Assembly: GCA_003484685.1 (NCBI GenBank)
Contig: DNBB01000016.1
Location: 2,310-16,916 of the forward strand
Direction: 5' to 3'
From: Candidatus Babelota bacterium
GTDB lineage: Bacteria; Babelota; Babeliae; Babelales; Babelaceae
Length of the DNA: 14,607 nucleotides
The notes under the pieces are model-generated. The model ran no database searches, was not told where the DNA came from, and worked only from the letters and a program-made list of their open reading frames with translations. This document shows positions 6,915 through 13,165 of this stretch, one piece after another (positions within the stretch are counted from its first letter, which is position 1; each line of letters begins with the position of its first letter). The position numbers and the translations under genes are program-made.

Positions 6915-7679
6915 ATGAACATCTCAAAATGGACCTATCTATTCATTTCGCTATTCGTCAGCGCAATTTCTTATACACACATCCTGCCAACAGATAAAAA
7001 ATTAATCATAATAGTTTATGCGAACGATATCGAAAAAGGTTGTCTTAAATGTGTGCAAACAGAATTAAAAAAGGCATATGATAAAGCAAATGACCCCGCC
7101 GACTATAAAACATTTGACGAAGTATTTGAAATAAAAACCGTATCCGGTGAGGAATTTAGAAATTCATTAGATGCCAAGCCAGAAAATATTGTTTGTTTTT
7201 TTTCTGATATACCATCAAGAGCGGAGGATTATAAACCTAGTGATGAAAGCAACACCATTTATTTATTACTTGCTTTTGAGAAGACGAAGATTGAGGCTTT
7301 GCCTGAAGATCATCATAATAAAGTATTTAATAACAATTGTCTTTTTGATGTGATCAATTACAGCGAGGGTAAAGCAGAAATTTTTCATTTATCAAAAATG
7401 ATTGCTAACATAAAAGAAGAAAAAGCAGAAAAAAAACTAGAAAAAGCTAGCGCCATCAGCTGGAAACAAGCTGGCCTGCTCACGGGCGGTGTCACCGTAG
7501 TCGCATTAGGCGCGTATTTGATGATGCGCTACAACAACCAAAAATCAACACACTCTTCGCTAAACCTTAATACCGATAAAAACAATGTCTGTAATACCGC
7601 AGCTTACTTGCTCCCCGCAGATGACGTACAATTGCTCATAAAAAACAGCCCAAAACAAAGCATGGTGGATTTTAAATAA
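6915..7679 (+). CDS. Hypothetical membrane-anchored protein with a CxxC motif
   Basis: A 254-residue protein of no family I recognise. The N-terminal hydrophobic stretch (about residues 6-20, WTYLFISLFVSAISY) looks like a signal peptide or anchor. It is followed by a strand-like KLIIIVYAND and CLKC (residues 43-46) at the start of a charged helix, an order also seen in thioredoxin-like folds, though no other thioredoxin hallmark is visible. A lysine/glutamate-rich coiled segment (about 165-180) leads into a second hydrophobic segment (about 185-204, AGLLTGGVTVVALGAYLMM) and a polar tail of 50 residues. The ATG at 6915 is preferred over a GTG at 6906; the nearest ribosome-site-like AAGG is rather far upstream. 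The gene is visibly more A/T-rich than its neighbours, which may mean weaker constraint or separate origin. Confidence 0.65.
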   Translation: MNISKWTYLFISLFVSAISYTHILPTDKKLIIIVYANDIEKGCLKCVQTELKKAYDKANDPADYKTFDEVFEIKTVSGEEFRNSLDAKPENIVCFFSDIPSRAEDYKPSDESNTIYLLLAFEKTKIEALPEDHHNKVFNNNCLFDVINYSEGKAEIFHLSKMIANIKEEKAEKKLEKASAISWKQAGLLTGGVTVVALGAYLMMRYNNQKSTHSSLNLNTDKNNVCNTAAYLLPADDVQLLIKNSPKQSMVDFK

Positions 7680-7700
7680 ATCCATTCCGCACCAGTTAAG

Positions 7701-7751
7701 AAAAAATCAAAAACAGTTTAACAATCAAGACGTTGATCAGGTTTACAACTG
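7701..7751 (-). terminator. Intrinsic terminator of the M48 protease gene
   Basis: On the minus strand, directly after the protease stop (TAG at 7756-7754), CAGTTGTAAACCTGATCAA pairs imperfectly with TTGATTGTTAAACTG, followed by TTTTTGATTTTTT. The T-rich tail lies in the protease direction only. It fills most of the gap between two convergent genes. Confidence 0.55.
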
Positions 7752-7753
7752 AA

Positions 7754-8824
7754 CTACTTCGTTGCGCACGCCTCTTCTTGTAACCGTCGTTCCATAATCT
7801 TTTGTAAGTTTTCTTTACGGCGGACACGTGATGGATATCCTTGATAAAAACGCTTGGCTATAGCATCAAAGCCAGGAATTTTATAATAAAATGGCCTATA
7901 GTCATCTTCCCCTTGCTCAAGCCATTCAATAAACTTAGCAATTGCCTCTGGGTTTTCTGTATGCTCCGCTGCAAAAGTATCTGCATACAACTCTGCGCGG
8001 TGGTGCCATATTGGCTGACCCACAAGATGCGATTCTATAGCCATCAAAGCAGCACCTAAACTAGCAGTAAAAGGATGAGTTACCATTCCTCGGATCGATT
8101 TGTGGTGCATGAGCTGAAGTGCACCAAATCCTACGATTGTGACCGTCAACGCCGGCAAAAGCGCCTGAGTTTCCGCAAGCCAATGGTTAACAACAGGATC
8201 AACTAAGTGTCCCAACTCATGAAGCAGTATGATCTCTACCAATTCTTCGTCCTGGTACCAAAGATCCCTATCACAAAAAATAATGCCGGTATCAGGCCGT
8301 GTAAATGCAAGCCGTGGGTACGAGCTTAAACCGACAAAGACCCGCAGCTTTTGCGCAAATTTATGATTTTTTTCCTGTAAAACTGCACGAAACTTTTTCT
8401 GTAATGCATCAATTCGCTCGCTGCTCTTAGCATCCTCAAGACACGGCATATGAAGAATTTCTGAACCAACAACACCTGGCGACTTATGCGTCTTAATGAG
8501 TACATATGATCTAAGAGATTTTGCAACAGCCCCATAATACGAAAGCCATGCGGGCGAAGCATTTATCTTATATGCACTGCCGCCCGAGCATTTTTCTATA
8601 TAAGGCAGCTCAACATGCCATTCGAACCCATCAAAAAAACGTTTCACTAAAAGGCGTACTATCTCTTTCGCTGAACGATTTTTAACGCCCTTGTTATCAG
8701 CAACCTGAGAAGGTTTTACCTCTTCAATAGCACCTGACTCTAGCCCCGCTACACGATCCTCAGCAGATACATATACGAAAAAGCCCAATGCGAGCAGGCA
8801 CCAAAAAAAATTTTTCATTTTCAT
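7754..8824 (-). CDS. Exported M48-type zinc metalloprotease
   Basis: A 356-residue protein with a clear signal peptide (MKMKNFFWCLLALGFFVYVSA|ED, cut near residue 21). The zinc-binding HELGH is at 202-206, preceded by VEIILL, and a plausible third ligand Glu278 lies in HHRAELYAD, the E-x-x-A-D pattern of M48 (HtpX/Oma1/BepA-like) peptidases. Between them lie two hydrophobic stretches (about 222-239 and 251-268), as often seen between the M48 helices. M48 proteases in the envelope degrade or process misfolded membrane or outer-membrane proteins; the substrate here is unknown. The ATG at 8824 is chosen; a GTG at 8830 and an ATG at 8818 are in frame and the ribosome site is weak (GGTG). It starts only 17 nt after the secA terminator tail and ends in its own terminator. 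Confidence 0.78.
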   Translation of the reverse strand: MKMKNFFWCLLALGFFVYVSAEDRVAGLESGAIEEVKPSQVADNKGVKNRSAKEIVRLLVKRFFDGFEWHVELPYIEKCSGGSAYKINASPAWLSYYGAVAKSLRSYVLIKTHKSPGVVGSEILHMPCLEDAKSSERIDALQKKFRAVLQEKNHKFAQKLRVFVGLSSYPRLAFTRPDTGIIFCDRDLWYQDEELVEIILLHELGHLVDPVVNHWLAETQALLPALTVTIVGFGALQLMHHKSIRGMVTHPFTASLGAALMAIESHLVGQPIWHHRAELYADTFAAEHTENPEAIAKFIEWLEQGEDDYRPFYYKIPGFDAIAKRFYQGYPSRVRRKENLQKIMERRLQEEACATK

Positions 8825-8840
8825 ACGCACACCAAAACTT

Positions 8841-8874
8841 AAAAAGAATGCCGAGACCTATGTTAGCCTCGGCA
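8841..8874 (-). terminator. Intrinsic terminator after secA
   Basis: On the minus strand TGCCGAG, a 12-nt loop and CTCGGCA form a perfect 7-bp G/C-rich stem followed by TTCTTTTT. It lies 44 nt after the secA stop and 17 nt before the M48 protease start, so it ends secA transcription and also sits in the leader of the protease gene if that gene is read through or has a promoter near the secA end. Confidence 0.85.
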
Positions 8875-8918
8875 GAAATTAGAGATTATTATCATAAACT
8901 TTGCAAAAAACTTCTGCC

Positions 8919-11438
8919 CTACTTACGCGGTTTTTTCCGACGTTCAGCGCGCGAAAGCTTAGGTTCCTGTCCGGTGGTATCCCCGCCTCCGGCCATCTTT
9001 ATTTCTTCAAGCTCTTGAATACGCCGTGCTTCGATAGCCGCTTTGTTAAAGTGATCCAGATCTAAGTGGAATATATGATGAACAATTTCGGAGCGAACAG
9101 AGCGCATCATATCAACAAAGAGATCAAAAGCTTCTTTTTTGTACTCAATCAAAGGATTCTTATTACCCCAGCCGCGCAGTCCGATACCTTCACGCAGTGA
9201 ATCAAGATTTACCATATGCTGTTTCCATGCTTGATCAATCGACTCGAGCATCAACCACTTTTGCGCTTCATGCATCATAGAAAGCCTCATTGCCCGATCA
9301 TCCTCATCCCCGCCGCCTTGAACAGAGTTCAAATAAAGGTCATAGCGCATAAGCAGATAATCAAGTAAATCTTTTTTGAGTACTTCTACATTGGTCTTGT
9401 TAAACGGTTGTTGCAATAACTCATCAGGATTAATATTCAAAAGCTTTGACAAAGCCAGAGCAATAGCATGATACGCCTCGGGTGAAACCGTCTGCCGCAC
9501 TACATATGCAGAAACCACGTCAGAGACCGTATCAGCACATAGATCCCTAAAAAGCGATGCTATTTCATCCGCCCCTTCCAACACGCTACGGCGATACGAA
9601 TACACCACCAAGCGTTGCTGGTTTAAGACATCGTCATACTCAAGAACATTTTTGCGCATCTCAAAATTACGCTTTTCTACCATCTCTTGAGCACGCGCAA
9701 TCGCCTTGGTAAACCACTTATCTTCAATAATCTCATCTTCAGTCATGCCAAAACGCTTAAGATTATTATGAAACGAGTCACCCCCAAAAATGCGAAGTAG
9801 ATCGTCTTCTGCTGACAAGTAGAAGCGCGATTCACCAGGATCGCCTTGACGTCCCGCACGACCACGCAGCTGGTTATCAATACGACGGCTCTCATGACGC
9901 TCAGTACCAAGGATATACAAACCACCGCATGACTTAGTTTCGTCTGTTAGTTTAATATCAGTTCCTCGGCCCGCCATGTTAGTTGCAATCGTCACCGCAC
10001 CACGCTGTCCAGCGCCTGCAACAATATCTGCTTCTCGCTCATGCTGTTTAGCATTAAGAACTGCATGAGGGATGCCTTGTCGCGTAAAAATAGCGCTCAA
10101 GTATTCAGATGTTTCAACCGCTACAGTACCAATCAAAATCGGCTGGCCCTTCTGATGACGTTCAGCAACATCTTTCACAATTGCTGTATATTTGCCGGCC
10201 CGACCCAAGAAGACTAAGTCCTGTTGATCAATACGCGCAATGGGACGATTAGTGGGAATCGTTACTACTTCAAGCTTGTAGGTACGATAAAACTCTTCGC
10301 CCTCAGTGGCTGCAGTACCCGTCATACCCGCAAGTTTTTTGTAGAGCCTAAAATAGTTTTGCAGAGTGATCGTTGCCAACGTCTGACTCTCAGCTTGGAT
10401 GTCGACACCTTCTTTTGCTTCAAGCGCTTGGTGAAGCCCATCGCTATAGCGACGTCCAGACAAAATACGACCCGTAAACTCATCAACAATTAACACTTGT
10501 TCATCGGCAACAATATAATCCACGTCTTTTTTAAAGAGTGCATGTGCCTTGAGCGCCTGATTAACATGATGGAGTAATTTGATATTTTCAACGGCAAAAA
10601 GATTTTGAATATTAAGGGCATGCTCAACTTTATCCACGCCCAATTCGGTCAATGTCGCTTGCCGATCCTTCTCGTCAACCTCAAAATCAACATTCTTAAT
10701 CAATGAACGAATAATGCGATCGGTAGATTCGTATAGCTTGCTGCTTTCATCTGTTGCGCCCGAAATAATCAGCGGTGTGCGCGCCTCATCAATTAAAATT
10801 GAGTCTACCTCGTCAACTATCGCGTAATGCAACTCCCGTTGGACATAATCAGAAAGTCGAAACTTCATATTATCGCGCAAATAGTCAAACCCAAGCTCAT
10901 TGTTGGTCGCATATAAAATATCCGTTTGATATGCCGCTTCGCGATCTTCGTCAGACATATCGTTTTGGAGTATTCCAACGGTCAGACCAAGCGTTTCGAA
11001 TACCGGACGCATCCATTCGCCATCACGCCGAGCAAGATAATCATTCACGGTAACCAGATGCGCTCCCTTGCCAGTCAACGCATTAAGATAAAGCGGAAGC
11101 GTGGCAACCAAAGTTTTACCTTCGCCCGTACGCATTTCGGCAATTTTGCCTTCGTGCAAAACAATGCCACCAACCAGCTGCACGTCATAGTGGCGTTCAC
11201 CAAGAACACGCCTGGCAGACTCTCGTACCAAAGCAAAAGCCTCAGGAAGTAAACTATCAAGTGATTCGCCACGGCTGCACCGTTCACGAAACTCATTTGT
11301 TTTGGCCACCATGCCGTCCGCATCAAGCTTTTGCATAACTGGTTCAAGAGAATTAATCTTTTCAACAATTGGCCCAATGCGGCGCAACTCCCGCTCATTC
11401 CTTGTTCCAAATACTCGCGCCAAAACTGCTGCAATCAT
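8919..11438 (-). CDS. secA: Protein translocase ATPase SecA
   Basis: An 839-residue SecA, the motor that drives unfolded preproteins through SecYEG at the inner membrane. The start IAAVLARVFGTRNERELRR and KINSLEP are typical. Walker A MRTGEGKT is at residues 102-109 (Lys108), DEVDSILIDEARTPLI begins at 209, the conserved GTDIKL segment lies in the second ATPase domain (NMAGRGTDIKL), and QLRGRAGRQGDPGES is near the C-terminal part of the motor. The scaffold region reads FEMRKNVLEYDDVLNQQR, and the helical wing/two-helix finger region reads YKKEAFDLFVDMM. The C-terminus is basic (SRAERRKKPRK) and lacks the CxCxSGKKYKxC zinc motif found in many SecA proteins, so SecB-type binding through that motif is not expected. 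The ATG at 11438 has GGGG and AAGG just upstream. Many genes in this window encode exported proteins that would depend on it. Confidence 0.97.
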   Translation of the reverse strand: MIAAVLARVFGTRNERELRRIGPIVEKINSLEPVMQKLDADGMVAKTNEFRERCSRGESLDSLLPEAFALVRESARRVLGERHYDVQLVGGIVLHEGKIAEMRTGEGKTLVATLPLYLNALTGKGAHLVTVNDYLARRDGEWMRPVFETLGLTVGILQNDMSDEDREAAYQTDILYATNNELGFDYLRDNMKFRLSDYVQRELHYAIVDEVDSILIDEARTPLIISGATDESSKLYESTDRIIRSLIKNVDFEVDEKDRQATLTELGVDKVEHALNIQNLFAVENIKLLHHVNQALKAHALFKKDVDYIVADEQVLIVDEFTGRILSGRRYSDGLHQALEAKEGVDIQAESQTLATITLQNYFRLYKKLAGMTGTAATEGEEFYRTYKLEVVTIPTNRPIARIDQQDLVFLGRAGKYTAIVKDVAERHQKGQPILIGTVAVETSEYLSAIFTRQGIPHAVLNAKQHEREADIVAGAGQRGAVTIATNMAGRGTDIKLTDETKSCGGLYILGTERHESRRIDNQLRGRAGRQGDPGESRFYLSAEDDLLRIFGGDSFHNNLKRFGMTEDEIIEDKWFTKAIARAQEMVEKRNFEMRKNVLEYDDVLNQQRLVVYSYRRSVLEGADEIASLFRDLCADTVSDVVSAYVVRQTVSPEAYHAIALALSKLLNINPDELLQQPFNKTNVEVLKKDLLDYLLMRYDLYLNSVQGGGDEDDRAMRLSMMHEAQKWLMLESIDQAWKQHMVNLDSLREGIGLRGWGNKNPLIEYKKEAFDLFVDMMRSVRSEIVHHIFHLDLDHFNKAAIEARRIQELEEIKMAGGGDTTGQEPKLSRAERRKKPRK

Positions 11439-11608
11439 GCCTTAACCCCACTGCTAATACACGGTAGATCTTACCCAACAAGCATAAACTATCTGCTTAG
11501 TAATAAAAACAATGATACCATTGCCCCGGCTATATTCGCAAGGACCGACGAAACGGTAGCCAAAAAGAATCTTTTAACCTTACAAAATAAAAATAATTGA
11601 AAATATTC
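11439..11608. other. secA upstream region
   Basis: No gene is visible. On the minus strand it must hold the secA promoter; the best candidates (TTGCGA with TATCAT at 18 nt, or TTGTTT with TTTATG at 18 nt) are weak. A hairpin at 11528-11561 (GGCTA / TAGCC with an inner ACCG / CGGT) could form in the secA leader. Confidence 0.3.
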
Positions 11609-11636
11609 TTGACTCTTTTTCTATTTGAACTAATAT
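11609..11636 (+). promoter_or_regulatory. Plus-strand promoter candidate in the secA-ftsZ gap
   Basis: TTGACT (11609-11614, 5 of 6) with TAATAT (11631-11636) at 16-nt spacing, or TATATA (11634-11639) at 19 nt. Transcription would start near 11643-11646, with no plus-strand gene downstream before the terminator at 11732-11769. Confidence 0.4.
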
Positions 11637-11642
11637 ATAAAT

Positions 11643-11769
11643 ACCATCTACTACTTACTTTCCCTTGGATACCTTTTCTTACCCCCCCCTAAAAAGAAAA
11701 AAGTACCCAGTACAAACGGGGAATGGAGGACGAAGAGTAGCTGCCGCTCGGTAGCTACTCTTCTTTTTT
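11643..11769 (+). ncRNA. Candidate small non-coding RNA between secA and ftsZ
   Basis: About 127 nt bounded by a promoter candidate and a strong intrinsic terminator on the plus strand. It has no open reading frame with a ribosome site. It includes a run of eight C (near 11684-11691), a purine-rich stretch and a terminal hairpin. I do not recognise SRP, 6S, tmRNA or RNase P signatures. The transcript would end at the ftsZ stop codon on the opposite strand, so it does not run into the ftsZ coding region. Alternatively the hairpin serves only as a 3' end structure of ftsZ mRNA and there is no RNA here. Confidence 0.4.
11732..11769 (+). terminator. Strong intrinsic terminator, plus-strand direction, next to the ftsZ stop
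   Basis: GAAGAGTAGCT (11732-11742) pairs perfectly with AGCTACTCTTC (11753-11763), and three further pairs close a GCTC loop, for about 14 bp in all. TTTTTT (11764-11769) follows at once. The T-run is on the plus strand; in the ftsZ direction the hairpin is followed by GTCCTCCATT and no T-run until about 11702, so it is not a standard ftsZ terminator. Confidence 0.75.
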
Positions 11770-12976
11770 ATGCCTGTTCTTGTTCGCTGTTAGAGCTTTT
11801 TTGCCGTAATATCGCTGGCATATCAAGGGGATCACACGGAATATCACTTACCGGCAATTCCTTGGTTGTAACGATTGGCTCTGTTATCGAAATAACCTGC
11901 GCTGCTTTTGCCGTCGCAAGATCTACAGCTGCCGTTCGGCCACAAACAACGCCTGGCATGCTGTTCCGCAGAGAAGCAACTCCAGAAGATAGGTGTGCAC
12001 GCGCTCCTGCAAAACCTGTTGCTATCAAGGTTACGCAAAGCATATCTTCCAGGTCATCGTCAATAACAGATCCAAGCACAATATTGGCCTCTGAATCAAC
12101 TTGTTCATAAATAATATTCATCACCGAGCTAACTTCATGCAATCCTAATTGACTGCTCCCCGCAATGTTCACTAAAACACCGCGTGCTCCCGCTACCCCG
12201 TTTTCCTCTAGTAGATTACACGAAACAGCCTGCAATGTTGCCTCTTCGGCGCGATTTGGCCCTGATGCCTCACCAAAGCCCATAATCGCACTGCCGGAAT
12301 TGCGCATGATTGCCTGAATATCAGCAAAATCAACATTAATATGGCCTGAATTCATAATGATATCAGCGATACTTTTGACAAAGCGCCCTACAAAACTATT
12401 CAGCCGCTCAAAGGCATCCAAAAGAGAAAGATTGGCATCCGAAAGATCAATTAATCGTTGATTAGGCAATACAATAAAAGTATCAACAACACTTTTAAGA
12501 AGTTCAAGAGCCTCATCAGCAACTGCAGAGCGGCGCCGTCCTTCAAATGCAAATGGCTTGGTTACCACCGCAACCGTCAAAATTCCACGCTCACGCAATG
12601 CCCGAGCTATCACCGGAATACCCCCTGAACCTGTTCCCCCACCAAGACCTGCCGTAAGAAACACAACGTCTGCATCGGCGACAACATTATAGATCGTCTC
12701 AAGATCCTCTTCGGTTGCACGACGCCCGATCTCTGGATTGGTGCCGCTACCCAGCCCGCGGGTCAACTTGTTGCCAAGGCGAATAACATGATGGGCAGAT
12801 GAGTTTTCCAGCGCTTGAGCATCAGTATTCGCCGCAATAAATTCAACGTAGTCAAACCCCGAACGCACCATACTGTTTACAGTGTTGCCCCCTGCACCAC
12901 CAACGCCAATCACCTTAATTTTGGTTGTCACCGAACTTTCTATGAGAAGCTCCCGCTCATCGACCAAACGAATCAT
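11768..12976 (-). CDS. ftsZ: Cell division protein FtsZ
   Basis: A 402-residue tubulin homologue that polymerises with GTP into the division ring. The nucleotide-binding region begins KVIGVGGAGGNTVN at 21-34; the tubulin signature GGGTGSG is at 112-118; the T7 synergy loop GHINVDFADIQ at 211-221 has the catalytic Asp216 and Asp219. The acidic, variable linker is short and is followed by LDMPAILRQ near residues 384-392, a recognisable version of the C-terminal partner-binding peptide (DIPAFLR in many bacteria), then a short hydrophilic tail. The ATG at 12976 has AAGGAG with 8-nt spacing. It stands alone rather than in a classic ftsQAZ cluster, is separated from secA by 329 nt, and is divergent from the WD40 gene. 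A structured leader precedes it. Confidence 0.97.
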   Translation of the reverse strand: MIRLVDERELLIESSVTTKIKVIGVGGAGGNTVNSMVRSGFDYVEFIAANTDAQALENSSAHHVIRLGNKLTRGLGSGTNPEIGRRATEEDLETIYNVVADADVVFLTAGLGGGTGSGGIPVIARALRERGILTVAVVTKPFAFEGRRRSAVADEALELLKSVVDTFIVLPNQRLIDLSDANLSLLDAFERLNSFVGRFVKSIADIIMNSGHINVDFADIQAIMRNSGSAIMGFGEASGPNRAEEATLQAVSCNLLEENGVAGARGVLVNIAGSSQLGLHEVSSVMNIIYEQVDSEANIVLGSVIDDDLEDMLCVTLIATGFAGARAHLSSGVASLRNSMPGVVCGRTAAVDLATAKAAQVISITEPIVTTKELPVSDIPCDPLDMPAILRQKSSNSEQEQA

Positions 12977-12984
12977 AACCCCTA

Positions 12985-13052
12985 CTCCTTTTATTGGTAG
13001 ACCACCAACCAGAACATCTTGTCGGGTACTCTACCAAAGGCACCAGCTTTGG
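12985..13052 (-). promoter_or_regulatory. Structured ftsZ leader with mutually exclusive hairpins
   Basis: Three inverted repeats share bases. TTGGTAGA / TCTACCAA (12994-13001 with 13030-13037) is 8 bp. CCAAAG / CTTTGG (13034-13039 with 13047-13052) is 6 bp. TTGGT / ACCAA (12994-12998 with 13004-13008) is 5 bp. The first cannot coexist with either of the other two. The ftsZ ribosome site (12985-12990) lies immediately downstream. No known riboswitch class is recognised. Confidence 0.4.
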
Positions 13053-13081
13053 CAAAATCGCGTCCAATTTTTCTCTCTCCA

Positions 13082-13111
13082 TCTATACAACCCTTGATTT
13101 TTTAGTCGCAA
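13082..13111 (-). promoter_or_regulatory. Promoter candidate for ftsZ
   Basis: On the minus strand TTGCGA (13111-13106, 4 of 6), an 18-nt spacer and TATAGA (13087-13082, 4 of 6). It would start transcription near 13075, leaving a leader of about 100 nt. It overlaps the plus-strand promoter candidate of the WD40 gene. Confidence 0.35.
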
Positions 13112-13123
13112 AAAACATATTCT
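13094..13123 (+). promoter_or_regulatory. Promoter candidate for the WD40 gene
   Basis: TTGATT (13094-13099), an 18-nt spacer and TATTCT (13118-13123), each 4 of 6 matches. Start would be near 13130. It overlaps both the divergent ftsZ promoter candidate and an 8-bp inverted repeat. Confidence 0.35.
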
Positions 13124-13140
13124 AATTGAATAAATATGTT
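13114..13140. repeat. Inverted repeat, operator candidate
   Basis: AACATATT (13114-13121) and AATATGTT (13133-13140), perfect 8-bp arms with an 11-nt centre. It covers the -10 region of the WD40 promoter candidate and lies about 25 nt upstream of the gene, so it could bind a dimeric regulator. Its A/T-rich sequence means it could also arise by chance. Confidence 0.35.
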
Positions 13141-13165
13141 AATAAATAAAATAGAGGAATACCGT

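Noticed and set aside
11439..11640. tRNA or other known structural RNA in the secA upstream region
   Set aside because: No T-loop GGTTCGA-type motif, acceptor pairing or anticodon arm could be found on either strand.
11684..11691. Run of eight C as a phase-variable tract
   Set aside because: It is in a non-coding stretch and not next to a recognised promoter spacer for a gene, so slippage would have no obvious effect.
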